A stretch of 64,000 bases of DNA from Epiperipatus broadwayi (taxonomy: Eukaryota; Onychophora; Udeonychophora; Euonychophora; Peripatidae), in assembly GCA_028023455.1 (NCBI GenBank), contig JAQFVV010006335.1, positions 62,001 to 126,000 of the forward strand, given 5' to 3'. The position numbers and the translations under genes were made by a program. Positions 32,982-45,470 of the stretch are shown piece after piece (the first letter of the stretch is position 1; each line of letters starts with the position of its first letter). Below the pieces are notes generated by a model. That model had not been told where the DNA came from. It saw only the letters and a list, made by a program, of their open reading frames with translations, and ran no database searches.

Positions 32982-34488
32982 AATTATTTACAAAAGTAAT
33001 TAAATAAATAAAAATATTTATGAAAAATCATGCTAAATATTAGAATTACATCTAAATAAGTAGATTTTTTGATAAATGTCATCATATGAATAAATGTAGA
33101 CTTGATTATTTGTTAAGTGTTAAAAAAAGTCATTTTGAGACAATATAAATAGGCCTGAATAGTAAAATGGTAGTCTATATTAAGTCTTGGTTAAAAAAGA
33201 AAGCAGTGCAGATTCTTTCCATGAATATAGGAGAAGCCATTAATTAAAACAGTTTTTCACACCATAGTTTGAATAGATATACTATGACAACTGTTTTAAC
33301 ATTATTTTAATAATCATTCTACCATAAAAACTATGGTGCCATTATCTAGAAGAAGACTATTTAACATGTCTGGCTAGAAAACTTTAACCATATTAATCAA
33401 ATGACTTAAAATTATTCAATCAGATCAAGATAAGCACTGAAGTTTTTTAAAATATGTTTCTTGCTTTAAATAAGAAGGCCATGCCATAACATAGTGTACT
33501 TTCTCAAAAGATCTACCCTATATTTCTAGTGGAACTTATCTATAATGTTTGCCATAACCAATGCCTAAATAAGATAATTATGAAGATTTATTAATAAAGG
33601 GATACACATATATAGTAAATACATAATATCTGTAGAAACCCAAATTTAAGACATTTGATAAAATCTTCATATTTGTCCATAAAGCTTTATAATAATTTTA
33701 TGTATTTTTTATTTTCAATATTTGGTATTTGTTGTTTTTATCTAGTGGCAGTTGAAAAAGTATAAGCACTGACTATGTTTTTTTATATTTATTTATTATA
33801 AATAAATTGTTAGATTACTCTTTTATGAATTAATTTAGTTTGTTTCTGATTTTCAATCTCATTACAAACATTTACCATTAATATCCATAAACACTGAGAA
33901 GATCATTCAATCCACTAGGAGATGTTCAGGAATAATGTTTGCAATTTAAAATGATGATGATCAGAATTATTAATATTTTCAGAAGTATGTTTTCTGCTTA
34001 GAAAGCACAGAATCTGAAGATTAATTTTAAATGGAATTTAAAAAAATAAATTAAAAATATTCTTGAAATAATTACACTTAACTTTCAATGCTAGGATATT
34101 TGATCATCATTATTAGAGTAGTGGTTACATTAAATGTATACATGTGACTTTGTTAATATTATATTTACTATATCAACTATTTATATATTTCTCAACTTTT
34201 ACCTATTACATTTGGTGCTTTATACATTTTAATTCCATATTTAGTTTTGCCACAAAATTTATTATAAAAAAGGCAAATTATTTCTTTGATCCATCATTTA
34301 GCAGGTAAATCTGAAAGTGTTACAAAATACATTTTCATAAAGTACATAATTCAAATTTATTAGTCTGCATTTCATTGCTTTTAATTATATGATTTATTAT
34401 TTATTAATTATAAATTTATAACATGTATTTTATTTACAAATTATTTTATAGTATTATGCAATCTATAGACTAATTTTCTTTTAAAACA
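32982..34488. other. Unassigned AT-rich DNA
   Basis: A short stem may form around 33,250-33,345 (caccatagttt with aaactatggtg). No gene or dispersed repeat recognised. Confidence 0.5.
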
Positions 34489-34655
34489 GCCAAAACTCTC
34501 TATATGTATTGCCACTCAGTGCAAGTCAGAATAATCAATGGATGCTAAAAGGCTTGTGCATAAAATCCCCATCTAGTGCCTACTTATCCAATATACTTAG
34601 ATTAGTTTCTGGTTTGTAGCCTTCATCATTGAGGATCATGTGATGTTTATTGGCT
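34489..34655 (-). mobile_element. Dispersed repeat, copy B of the hammerhead-type family
   Basis: Same orientation as copy A: an end piece (ccaaaactctctatatgtat, then gccactcagtgcaagtcaga) is followed by ggcttgtgcataaaatcccc and the hammerhead-like core. Only the left terminal repeat is present, and the right side ends in gatcatgtgatg. No protein. Confidence 0.6.
34594..34635 (-). ncRNA. Decayed hammerhead-ribozyme-like core (copy B)
   Basis: On the minus strand: TCCTCA, ATGATGA (C3 changed), GGCTACAAACC as a broken helix II, then GAAAC and an AATC end. The 3' helix I strand has decayed (TAAGTA for TGGGGA). Expected inactive. Confidence 0.35.
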
Positions 34656-35679
34656 TAATTTTCTTTTACCAAATATTTAACAATTTCATTAACTTTGTAG
34701 ATCTATTTCCTTTTAATTTCTTCAAATGTATAATTTAGCTATGCTTGGAAATATATAAATTTATTAATCAATCTATCATAACAATTATTATTTTTCATTT
34801 GACTATGCAGCTTAAAATATAGTGAATTAAAGCTGTTATTAAATAGTGAAAATATAATTTTGATGCTTCTATGACCATTTTTATTTAGGATGTTTCTCAA
34901 TGAAAGAATTTATAATATTAATAAAGTTGTTTTTCTGCGAAATTTACACATTTGTGTCTTCTTTTATTTTTATTATCATAACCAAACATGATTTTTCATT
35001 TGATAATTGTAAAATGATTCATGTGATTATAGTCTTTTATATGTACATATACAAATTATCTACTTCTTCATCACAATGAGAATTCATACTCTTAAATTGT
35101 CTGCAGTTGATATTTCAATAATTTAAATAACTAAATTTTCTATTTTATCTGATACACTATCAAACTTTTCAATAATTTACAATGAAAATGATTCAACTTC
35201 TGCTTTCAATATTTTTGCTTTTGTAATATATCCATTTTTAAATTCAATTGTCTTCTTATATTTTCTTCTAAGAAGTCCAACTATGTGCCATTTAATATTA
35301 GAGACTTCTTCCTCCAATTCATGAAATCTTTTTTAAAAAAATAATCTGCAATTGTACGTATATAAAAAGGTGACTATCAAATGTCAGCCTCGTTTCACAA
35401 TCAAGATATTTTTAGCACTTTCTGTCTTTGACCACTAACTGCTACCTCAACTTGCTCTTTAAAGTTGTCTGAGATTAAGGATATAATATAATTTGGCTTT
35501 TATGATTATAATTATCTATAAAGAAAAGAAAAAAAAAAGATTTTTCATACATACGTATATTTATGCCCGTTTCTAAAAAAATTGCCTAATATTTCAGCTA
35601 AGAATTATCTGGTAACTAAAAAGGAAATCCATAATATTTTTTTATCTTAACTCAGAAATAATAAAAAAAAACATTAAAC
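34656..35679. other. AT-rich DNA, possible weak coiled-coil coding relic
   Basis: On the minus strand at about 35,110-35,330, broken frames read FHELEEEVSNIKW and related Glu/Lys-rich pieces, similar in style to the coiled-coil part of the Gag fossils. No capsid motif follows, so I leave it unassigned. Confidence 0.35.
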
Positions 35680-36130
35680 TTATAATGTTTGCTGCCACGT
35701 GGTGGAAAGCATCTCATTCACGTGCATTTATCATGTAGATAATCATATGGTAATAACAGCTGCAATAACGAGAGTGAGTGGAGTGAACTTGGCCCTGCTC
35801 ATTTTTTAAGGCTTCAAATAGAAATTAAAGTATAGTCTCAGTTAACATCAAATTCCTTGCAACAGCAGTAAACATAGTATAATGTTATATTTTAATACTT
35901 CATTGTTGGTAACAATAACTCTATCAATATATGCGACGCCTGCTTCGACATCTCCAAACGCTGGACTATCTAAATAATTTGCATGTATTTTGCATATCGC
36001 CATTATCTCCCTGTTCTGCACTGCTCAGTATTGCTATGAATATGAGGCAACCCGTCTCGAAAGCGCTAAATGTTTAATATTTGTGCATTCGTTATACCTT
36101 CTCTTTCAAGCGCTACACATGTTTTTAATT
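35680..36130. other. CpG-containing unique stretch, possible regulatory DNA
   Basis: Unlike the surroundings, this stretch keeps CpG (cacgtgg, gcgacgcctgcttcgacatc, cccgtctcgaaagcgc) and E-box-like cacgtg at about 35,697 and 35,720. An octamer-like atttgcat at about 35,979 is followed by ttttgcatatcgcc. No long open frame, no repeat relation elsewhere in the window. It could be a promoter or enhancer, or a CpG-rich repeat I do not know. This is inference from composition only. Confidence 0.3.
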
Positions 36131-37474
36131 TTATTTAGTATCATAATAATGTAAAAGGCTCATTAAAGATCAAAATATAATTCGAACATTTAAATGTTCA
36201 AATAAATTGGATCATAAAAGTGGCAAATCAACCACAAACTATCATTAATGATTACCAAATTGCTACCACATGACTGCAAGTTTGATTTTCTTTACTTAAA
36301 TGGGATAAGTTTATCCATCTAAATGTACTTTGATATATGTAATTTTTTTGAAAATTATATATTATCTTTTCCTTTCTTTTTATTAACTACATAATTTAAT
36401 TTTATGTCTTAGTTATATAAATTCCTAGAGTTATTATTTTTTTTTTCGATATTGATAAATAAATATTTAAAGTAAATCAATAAAAAAGTTTTCTATACTT
36501 CATTTTACAATATATATATATAATAAAAAATATATCTAATATCCTTTGGCACAAATACTTGATAAGAATACATCTTTCTTTTCTCACAAATATTTTTTAA
36601 AATTTAGTGTGATTATCAGCTAGTGCATCACCTTTTTTTGTAAAGTATTAGCTTGAAGTGAAGTATACATTATTTAAAAAAACAGCCAATTAAATGCTGA
36701 TTTTAATATGTCATAATAATAACTATATATATATATATATCTACCTAAGAAAAGAAATAGCCAAGATAATTTTAAAAACTAAGTAATATATATATATATA
36801 TATTACTATTTTTATTAGCTATAATTTATCAAAACAGTAATGACTGAAGAATAAAAAGAAGAATATTGCCTTGATTAAGAATATACACTAATCCTGCATT
36901 GGTTTATTAAACTTTATTATGTATGTTAGAACAGAAATGATAAAATAAAAGTACTCAGTGCAAAATTAAGTTCTGAATTAAACATTTTTTTACGGGGTAA
37001 ATGAAATATTTCGAGATAAACTCTGAAAATATTTCAGTATGTAATAATTAAAATTTAAAAATCATTAGTATAATCACTAAATAATCTCATGATTTATTGT
37101 AAAACAATTCATAGGAAGATTGATCATTGAAAGTGTTGGGATAGGATTATGATCATAAACATTGAGATGCAGATTCTGACATTTTAACATTGCATTAAAA
37201 CACTCAGAGATGATATAATAGTTCCACTAATTAATTTAAAGTACCCAGAAAACTTTGTACTACAGAATAAGCTTATTTACAAATGTGATATTGATCTCTA
37301 CTTTGTGTCAGTTTTGGAGGTATTAGTTGTTTTATGGAAGATAAATAGTTTAAAAGTTTTTATTTGTTTCACAAAAAATAACTTGTTCAAAATTTAAATT
37401 TGAAATTTTTTGGTGGCAGACTGAGGAAAAGAGATAGATTCAACAAATTTATCCTGCTTAAAGTAATCGAATTA

Positions 37475-37510
<36 letters not shown>

Positions 37511-39318
37511 TGCAATGGTCAAGTTTCATACATTTGCATAACAGAATCTAGAATCCAGACAAAGAGATCAAAGCTGACCAAACCAGGATTGTGACATCCT
37601 GAATCCGACCACACTTCAACTCATTTACTAGTACTCAATGACTCAAGACTCTATGAATGTCCACACTTGAAGTTACGCATAGTATGCCCATCTCTGTGGC
37701 TGATGTAGAGCAGGAAAAAACATGGGACTCGGAATCTAAATATTTATATATATTAACTAATTTAATTGCTACCAGCATAAAATTAAAGATAACTTTCATA
37801 AATGGTAATTGATGCATATAGTTATATTACATATATGTAATTAACTAAGACTGAATTGGATTGAAATAGGAACGAGAAATAACATGAAACCAGAATAAAG
37901 TTAACATATATTTATTAAACAAATAAAACATAAATTAATGTGGGAAAAGCACCCATGATTTATAATATAAGAATTTAGCATGTCTCCTCACTAAATCATT
38001 AATTATTAATATGAAAGATACATTTAAAATTACTAAGCCGTGCCTAAATAAGATTCTAACAATTCCTATTGAAAGTGGTATCTACTATTATAAATTTGCT
38101 GTACCAGTCTTAGGCAAAATATTTACTATCTTTTCCTTTTAAATATTTTTATTTAAACATTTAAATAAATATTTTAAGCAAAATATTTATTGTGACATTA
38201 TTACTTTAATAAAATATGAGCATATAATTCAGCTCAGAGTAATGATTGAACCCAGAAACCAAAGATATAAATTTCAGTTTAATATTGAATTAAATTATGG
38301 GACTTTTAATTGTCTACATGAGATCACTGACATGCTACAGCACTGGAAAATTACAATAACAGAGTACCCTGTGGATAGATTAGAGTCAAGGATTTTTGTG
38401 ACCAACACTGTTACCCTGAAACTGAGCATCATGCTGTTAAAAGGTCAGGGGTGACTAACATGACTGCCTGGAATTATACATCAGGTCTTACTAGTGTGCA
38501 CCCCAAAAGAAGGTAAGATGGGATTTCCTTTCCTGAAGTCCCATCTTAAGGAGAAGATGCTGAAAAATGTCAAACATTGAATATGAATTTAATGTATCTA
38601 ATCTGCCATGCGAAAGTATGACATTAATTATTACAATAATATGGAGCAATAGCCTGGTCTGTATTACTATCATAAGCCAATTCTAACAATGCTATATAAA
38701 ATCAAGCAACATTAAGGGAATAAATAAAATATAATAAAACTCTGGTTTATAGGTTTCAATCTAGACAGAAATTATTACAAGGAAGAGAAAAGTATATTTG
38801 ATAGACTGGCCAAATAATTACTGAATATACTTTCATATTATTAAGACTAGCACATTACTTTATTCTCAATAAGAAGGAAATTTTGTAAGGCACAATGCAT
38901 TTTAAATTAAATAAAATTATAGGAATTTGAATCAGTGAGCATAGAGAATGTCATTAATAAACAGTTATGGGAAGCTATTGGCAATTATATCTCTGAATAT
39001 TTATTACATTTAAATGATTGCTGCTTCGATACATTAACATATAAGTAGCAAAATAACAGTAAAAATATTATAGGCACAACTACAGTGATAGACAAAGAAA
39101 TTAATGTAGGTTACATTTAGTTTAATTAAGGTATAGACAAGTTATACAAATGAAATAATATTTACTTAAATGAGAATTTATAATAAAACATATATAGGAT
39201 TTAAAAAATTACATTATTTTATAGTTTGCTAGCTTTAAACTTTGAAATAGAAAATTTGAATTTAGAAATAGTTCATTAACACAGAGCTTTGATGTTATAG
39301 ATTGGCAGTACCAATTAG
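36131..39318. other. Unassigned AT-rich DNA with simple repeats
   Basis: Short (TA)n runs at about 36,724-36,740 and 36,788-36,804; (CA)n(TA)n at 37,475-37,510, the sort of tail that often ends a LINE or SINE. A small stem pairs gtaagatgggatttc (38,508) with gaagtcccatctta (38,534). A 70-codon frame at 38,242-38,454 has no recognisable domain. Confidence 0.5.
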
Positions 39319-39365
39319 TTGCTGAGCTGGTTAAGGTGTTGGCTTTCAGGTATTGTGGTCTTTTT
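39319..39365 (+). other. tRNA-derived SINE head candidate
   Basis: ttgctgagctggttaaggtg followed by ttggctttcagg resembles the 5' half of a tRNA, including an A box (TRGCNNAGYNGG with one mismatch) and D-loop GGTTAA. A proper B box is not seen downstream, so it is not a working tRNA gene. The following 130 bases, including ggcagctccagtggttgaag, may be the SINE body. Confidence 0.45.
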
Positions 39366-40213
39366 GAGTGGACATAGTTGGATGGTTTCTTGTGGCAGCT
39401 CCAGTGGTTGAAGAATCAGCTAGCAGTGATCACATCATTCTTTCAGTGGGTTTAGAAGTAGCCATTGCCTTTCTCCAGTCAGATGTTTCAAAGATCAATT
39501 TAACATGGATTCAGTAAGGCAATGCTCTTCTAAAATTAATGACTTCTCTCTCAAGCTTAAAATGTACCATATTTATTCTTGTACTAAAAAAGATTCCATT
39601 TCACCTGGAAACCCATTATTCTATCTAAAATATCACACTAAATTGTAAAATTTTTCAATTTCATCAAAAATACTTCTATTTAGGCTTCCATGGTGCCACA
39701 AATTCTCTTCCAGGTGTCAAAATAGGTTTGCTATAATGATTTTAATGACTATTTTTGCTATAAACAAATTTGAATATAGCAATTATCAACTTTCTAACCT
39801 TGATTTAAACCCAGGTGTGGTGGACATAAATGCAAATCTGTTTAGGGCTAACTCTTTATTTTTATCTAATTTAACTAAAAACTTTTTGTTCCTTTACAAA
39901 GGTGAGTCATACACTCACATACAAATTTATGTTTACTAAATTTAATAAATTGGCAATTCTATTACTTAAAATTATAACATAAATCATTATTTTATAAAAT
40001 ATAAACCATTATATTCACTGTAACATCTACTAGCCTATGTATGTATAGTGTTTATTCATATGTGTGTATGTAATGCTGTGCATCCAGTCATGATAGAAAG
40101 GTGTATATGTTTATTTATCAAAATATTCATTTTAATAGAGTTTGAACCCAACACAGATAGGTTTGTTGGTTAAACTAAAACATGCAATGAAAATGACTTG
40201 AAACTGACGGTTG

Positions 40214-40215
<2 letters not shown>
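39366..40215. other. Possible SINE body, then unassigned DNA
   Basis: Down to about 39,500 the sequence is less AT-rich and may belong to the SINE-like unit. After that only AT-rich DNA; a 67-codon frame (39,736-39,939) looks like chance. Confidence 0.4.
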
Positions 40216-40248
<33 letters not shown>

Positions 40249-40254
40249 GTTAGA

Positions 40255-40288
<34 letters not shown>

Positions 40289-40300
40289 TCTAACAAATTA
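40216..40300. repeat. (TA)n palindrome
   Basis: Two (TA)n tracts are linked by an inverted pair, taatttgttagagaa (40,243-40,257) and ttctctaacaaatta (40,286-40,300), so the whole segment can fold on itself. Confidence 0.9.
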
Positions 40301-42149
40301 ACTCTTTGTGATAAGTTTTAAAACAATAAGTATTTATATATGAGATTATGACAAAGTTTATGTTATATAAAAAATCAAGAGGAGTAGAAAACATTTTTTT
40401 ACAAATTGTATTTATTAATAAAATTTAGTCCAAAAAGGAATGCAAAATCCTAAGGCAAAAATGTCACAGTTTTCCAACGGAAATTATAATCTTGGAAAGA
40501 CATTACAAGCCTATTTCTCAAATATGATATCCTTAAGTATAAGATTAATTGCATTTCTGTATATTAATTTTTACTCTTCAAAGAAAAGAAATTTAAAGAG
40601 TTAATAATTATTATGACTTGATAATAATTAAAATTAAAGCAATAGATTAAATAACATACCTTTTTTTTATTAAATCACTTATATTACACAAAATAATAAT
40701 AATAAAGTGTAGTCAAGATAATGAAAAAAGCTGCACCATATTGAGACTTCATAAGTTAACTTTTTGATTCTTAATTCAAAACTTCTACATATATTTGATA
40801 GTATATTTTTTCAGATTTTTATTGTTCATACTTTTGTAATGAAAAAAAAAAAATATTTTACCTTTCCATTTTTTTACAAATTGCATTAGAAACATAAATT
40901 CTAATAATAAACCATAATAATTCATAAAAATATCGACATTATAAAAAAGTTTACTAGGTATGAATAAGTAATCAAAATAAAAAAAAATTCATTTTAGCTT
41001 TCAGACTAAAAATATATATTTTAATGGAAAATACATTATATAGTAAAAACATTCATTAAAATGATAAATTCAATTTATACCTACTTTTAATTATTAAAAA
41101 ATAATAAAAATAATATTGGCAGCAGGTATTTTCAAATTATTTCTTATTTGACATCAATGCTTTCAATAACTATTTTCTGCAAAAAAGTTGTATATTGAAT
41201 TGAAATATAAATGACATCTGCTTATTTATAAATAAATATTTAATAATTTTACAAAAATACTTAATATGATAAGCAGATTATATATAAACATATTATTTTA
41301 TTTTTACAATGTGGTAAAAGTACAATATATTACTTTAATTTGTAATGATAATAATAGATTTTTTTTATTGTTTGTAAATAGATGTAGACTCTTTCTGTTG
41401 TTTATTGATCTTCATTAGCTTCTGACATTGAGGAGTTAGAACTAATAGATATCTGTTTCATTAAATATTTTACTATCAAATGTGAAGATTCAATGTAGAT
41501 TTCTGTTTTTAAAGACAAACATTATTAACTGCAGTACCAAAAAAATGGTTTCTGTGAATATCAGTAAAATCATGCAATGTTTCTGCTCCCCCAAAGTGAT
41601 AATTTAAGCTTCAATCCAAACACTAGTTCTCTTGTTCATTGAACTATCATTGTACTGTAGTAAAAAAGAGAAACATTGAACAACATTTTTTTTCAGTAGT
41701 CTAAGTTATTAATATTTTATTATATTTTATATGAAATTTTGACAACAATTTTAATTATACATTTTCTTTTGCACAAACTTTATATTTAATAATGGACACT
41801 CCTTTACCAATTCTATTTTACAATCTTATTATTTTTAAGCTTATATGCCAAACTTTTATTTCATGCATATTAGTTGCTTTTCAAGGTAACAAACAATTAT
41901 GATTTTATTGCATATTTGTTTTATCTTTTAAATAATTGAATAAATCTATTATTACTATTATTATTTTGCTGTTGTGGCTTTAGCTAAATTAAAGAGCTAA
42001 GCCTACTAAAATATGGAGTATCTGAATTAAGTTCAGGCCCATATGATTTTTTCAGTTGGAGAGCTGACTTTAAAGACATGTAGATGTCTAAAAGTTTCAG
42101 ATCTTCTTCTAACAATTATCTTTTAGATAAATGCTTTGCTTGAGTTGGT
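40301..42149. other. Unassigned AT-rich DNA
   Basis: No gene, RNA or repeat recognised. Runs of A and T are frequent. Confidence 0.5.
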
Positions 42150-42240
42150 TTTTTAGATCTAATGTCCCAACTCCTCACTGAAGAGACCCATAGGTCGAAA
42201 CTGGTCTGGGGATGGAGACAATCCAAGATAAAAATGATTT
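42150..42240 (+). mobile_element. Dispersed repeat, copy D of the hammerhead-type family
   Basis: The upstream tagatctaatg and ctcctcactg match the leads of copies A and C, and the hammerhead core follows. Beyond about 42,225 the similarity to other copies ends, so this copy is truncated or belongs to a subfamily. No protein. Confidence 0.5.
42172..42212 (+). ncRNA. Hammerhead-ribozyme-like motif with complete core
   Basis: Read 5' to 3': helix I strand TCCTCA (42,172-42,177); core CTGAAGA (42,178-42,184), where position 7 is the one base known to tolerate any nucleotide; helix II GACC/GGTC with loop CATA (42,185-42,196), fully paired; GAAA (42,197-42,200); helix III reduced to AC/GT around a two-base loop; cleavage triplet GTC ending at 42,206; helix I strand TGGGGA (42,207-42,212), pairing with TCCTCA through one G.U. 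All invariant bases of the type I hammerhead are present. The tiny helix III is a weakness: similar minimal ribozymes are known in Penelope elements and animal satellites and often need dimers to cut. Activity is untested. Confidence 0.6.
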
Positions 42241-42900
42241 GAATGCCTTCTCTTGTAGTAGCATTTATCATAAATAAAAAAAAAAGCTTGTTTAGAGCTA
42301 TTAGCACGCTCTTAATTTTACATATTTGTAAGTGCAAGCTATATATAAGTCATGTGACATCTGACTTGTTATTATTACTATTAATATATGACATTCTAAA
42401 TCATAATAATTTATGTTAAAGAAACCAATATTTTGCACTATTACATTTATCACTAAAATTTATTTTCATTAGATTTTTACAAAAATTAAATAATAATGAT
42501 AATAAACTTATAACATATTATTTCATTCATATATAAGTAATAAAATGCAAGGATAAGTTAGAGTATTTAACAATGAGGCTTTCTATATTTCTCTTTAAGC
42601 ATATAATTTAAAATTGGTTAAATTTTATCGCTCAGTGTATATATGATTTAATAAAATTTAAGTTAGTTCAAAGTATATCTTTCAAAAATGGAATATATAT
42701 ATATATATATATATATATAGTAATGCTAGTGAGATATGTGTTATAAAACTCACATATATGTATGTTACATGTTTTATAATTCAAAATATATGATCAGATT
42801 TATTAAAAAAATAAAAATAAAATAGATGAGAATAGTCAAAAAGTTATAATTAATTAAGGAGTGGTTTTAAAATGTAATTTTAAAAATAGAATAAAAAAGA
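42241..42900. other. Unassigned AT-rich DNA with (TA)n
   Basis: (TA)n at 42,692-42,719. No gene seen. Confidence 0.55.
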
Positions 42901-43190
42901 TTGCATTACTGACATTCATAAATATACTTTTTCCAAAGAAATGACCACTAGGTAGATTTTTTTTGTTAACTTACATCCTTATATAGGATTTGTAAATTTT
43001 ATTTCTTAAGATTTTATTAAAAAAGTGGATTTGTATTTGAATCCAATATGGTAGATAGTATTCAAATTCTATCTGCAGGTGTTATGGTGACTAGACAACC
43101 ATAGTTTTTCATTTACTAACCTATGTGGTCAACAGATCAATTTTTTTAGATATTTATACAAATAACAAAATTGATATTGGTTTGCCTGAT
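42901..43190 (+). repeat. Diverged direct repeat, left copy (candidate LTR)
   Basis: Aligns with 50,336-50,653 in the same orientation, sharing gttaacttacatccttatat, agccatagtttttcatttac-like blocks and ttttagatatttataca. It lies just before the Gag-Pol relic, so it could be its 5' LTR. Against this, clear TG...CA ends and a primer site were not found. Confidence 0.5.
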
Positions 43191-43408
43191 AAAACGCCTT
43201 ACCAATAAATGGGACTATAAAAGTAGGAGAATGGCAGGTTGATAAGAAACTTTTTTTATAATTATTTTATCTTGCAAATATCACGTTGAAGAATAAAGCA
43301 CCAGATAGGGGAGAAAATAGGAGTAAATATTAGAGATTCAACAGTAGGACAGATGACAGTCAGCATAGTATTTTGTAAGCTGGGGTGGTGATCCCAGCAT
43401 GTTGTACA

Positions 43409-43506
43409 AAGAAAAGTAAAAAAATAAATAAATTGTGTTATTATTTCACTCAGAACATATATAGAAAAAAGTAAAAAAAAATAGTGTTATTATTTCACTC
43501 AGAAAT
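43409..43506. repeat. Two-unit tandem duplication in the leader of the gag-pol relic
   Basis: agaaaa(aa)gtaaaaaaa followed by ttattatttcactcagaa occurs twice (about 43,409-43,455 and 43,463-43,506). Noncoding. Confidence 0.75.
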
Positions 43507-43734
43507 AAAAGCTCATTTTCTTAAAGACATAAAACACAAGAAGCAGAAATAAAGAAAACTCATTCAGGAAAAGGAAAAAAAAACAAAATAGACCAGGACA
43601 GCAAAGATAAAGTTAGAAGACAGGCATGATGATAGAAAAATTACAGGGAACAGAAGGGATGGAAATAAAGGTATTCAGAAAACAGGAAGGAGAGAGGCTG
43701 AAATAACATATCAGCAGTTTACAAAAATACTTAA

Positions 43735-44060
43735 AGAGATATGGGATGCCAGAGGAATGCAAAATAATCATAGTACAGTTCCACTTTCAAGAGTATGCCA
43801 AAACATGGTGGGATTCGATGTTAAATCAACCTCAAACATTCCAGGAGTATGAAACTGCCTTGAAGAAGACATTTTGGACAGAGGAACAGCAAGAGAATAT
43901 TAAACTGTAAATCATCAGTCAGAAGTTTCTGAACAATGGTAAGGAAAATTATATATGGTTTTTTAGATGACAAGTGGCCATGCTAAAGACATTAGAAAGA
44001 TGCCAACTGTCAGAAAATCAAATCATAAGAACAGTATGCCAAAATTTGTCATTGTAAATA
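43735..44060 (+). pseudogene. Gag capsid relic
   Basis: One frame reads RYGMPEECKIII, then YAKTWWDSML, QPQTFQEYET and LKKTFWTEEQ before a TAA near 43,908. After a shift the sequence continues FFRWQVAMLKTLERC and SENQIIRTVCQNL. These are the WW, PxTFxEY, FW, FxxxQ and IIRT landmarks of Gag capsids seen at 55,500-56,666. Dead through stops and shifts. Its start was not located; the region before 43,690 has no ATG-initiated frame. Confidence 0.7.
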
Positions 44061-44143
44061 AGATGTTTGGTGGGGATTAGAAGTAGTAGGTCAGCTAAAG
44101 AAACTGACAAAATATTAAGTCAAATGGAGATAGATAAGCAAAT

Positions 44144-44548
44144 GTGGGGGTTGGAGACAGAAAATTCATGGACAAAGGTCAAACAGATATGGCAGAAAAA
44201 AATGGAGAAGAGTTGGTACACCAGGGGAAAATGAAACACTTGGGGAATTTGGTGTGTTCATGGGAAGACAGGGTCTTGTGCTATGCTAAACAGGGGTGCC
44301 CAAAGATTAGTGTTGATATTGATCAAATAGAAATAAAAACCCTCTTAGATTCAGGTAGTCAAATTTCTATGATATCTGAAATACTATATAATAAACTGGT
44401 GAGGAAACAATCTTATATAAGAATCCTTCCACTGAACACCACCCAAGTAATGATGGCAAATAATAAGAAGGGCAAGGTAGAACCCAAGCAGATAAGGGTG
44501 GACTTACAGATTAATGGGAAACTTTCACTCTTGTATTTTATATTATGA
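44144..44548 (+). pseudogene. Retroviral-type aspartic protease relic
   Basis: A 134-codon open stretch contains CPKISVDIDQIEIKTLLDSG followed by SQISMIS at about residues 53-77. LLDSGSQIS is the active-site loop (D-S/T-G) of retrotransposon proteases, preceded by the usual beta-strand. It ends early at LLYFIL with a TGA-type stop near 44,548, before the C-terminal flap and helix are complete; a shift then leads on toward RT. In the living element it would cut the Gag-Pol polyprotein. Confidence 0.75.
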
Positions 44549-44713
44549 AGGACCTGATACATGAGGCCATATTAGGGATCTGATTTCCTACACAAATATA
44601 GATGTGTTCTGGACTATGAAAAGGAAAGAGTCACTTGTGAAGGAAAAATAATTACATTTCTGAGGCCAGACCTATACCATTCAATAGGGGTCATAAATGC
44701 TGAGGAAGATCTA

Positions 44714-45470
44714 ATGGACAAGGTTATAACAGAAAAGATTCAGCAGGCAAAGGTGGCCATTAGAGAAGAGGAGTGTGCACTGCAGAAAATATTGGAAGAG
44801 TATGGCAGAATTTTTCCAGATATACCCAGTGTAATTAAAGGGTTTGAACAATGGATTAAAGTAAATCAGGTTAAGCCTTTCCTGTCTAGACCATACCCAG
44901 TTCCACATCAATACCAGGATGAGTTCCACATCAACACCAGGATGATGTTAAGCAACAAATCAACCAAATGGTAGAGTAGGAAATTATTTCAAAATATTCC
45001 TTCCCATATTGTAACCCCTTGGTGTTTGTAAAAAAAAGATGGGTCAGTCAGGTTGTGCTTGGATGCCAGACAGTTGAACGAAATAATGATCCCAGATTGT
45101 AATATCCCACTACCTATGCAAGAACTGTTAGAGAGGTTTAATGAAAAGAAACTATTTTCACCTTTTGACTTGACCACCAGTTATTGGCAAATCCAACTCC
45201 ATCCTGAAGAACAGAAATACACCACCTTTAGATATGATGGTTATTCTTATCAATTTAATTCTATGCCATTTAACCTAATAAACAGTGGTACAGGGTTGTA
45301 GAGGTATTTAGACCAAGTGTTAGCAGAGGAAGTTAAAAAGTTGGTCACAGTGTACATAGATGACATATTAATGGCATCAGCGACCATCGAGGTACATTTT
45401 AAGAATGTAGAGATATTTTTCAAAGAATGCCCAAAGAAAGGAATTAACTTTAATTTAAAAAAGCATGTTA
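44714..45470 (+). pseudogene. Reverse transcriptase relic (Ty3/Gypsy type)
   Basis: Pieces in order: the RT lead-in with RPYPVPHQYQDE (44,890-44,925); VCLDARQLNEIMIPDCNIPL (about 45,050-45,110); PFDLTTSYWQIQL carrying the first catalytic Asp (about 45,160); YDGYSYQFNSMPFNL; and VTVYIDDILMAS with the YIDD catalytic motif near 45,355-45,365. Stops occur after about 44,974 and 45,299 and shifts occur between pieces. The order and motifs match Ty3/Gypsy reverse transcriptases. Confidence 0.8.

Noticed and set aside
38242-38454. 70-codon plus-strand frame
   Set aside because: No recognised motif, no splice signals that would make it an exon with confidence.
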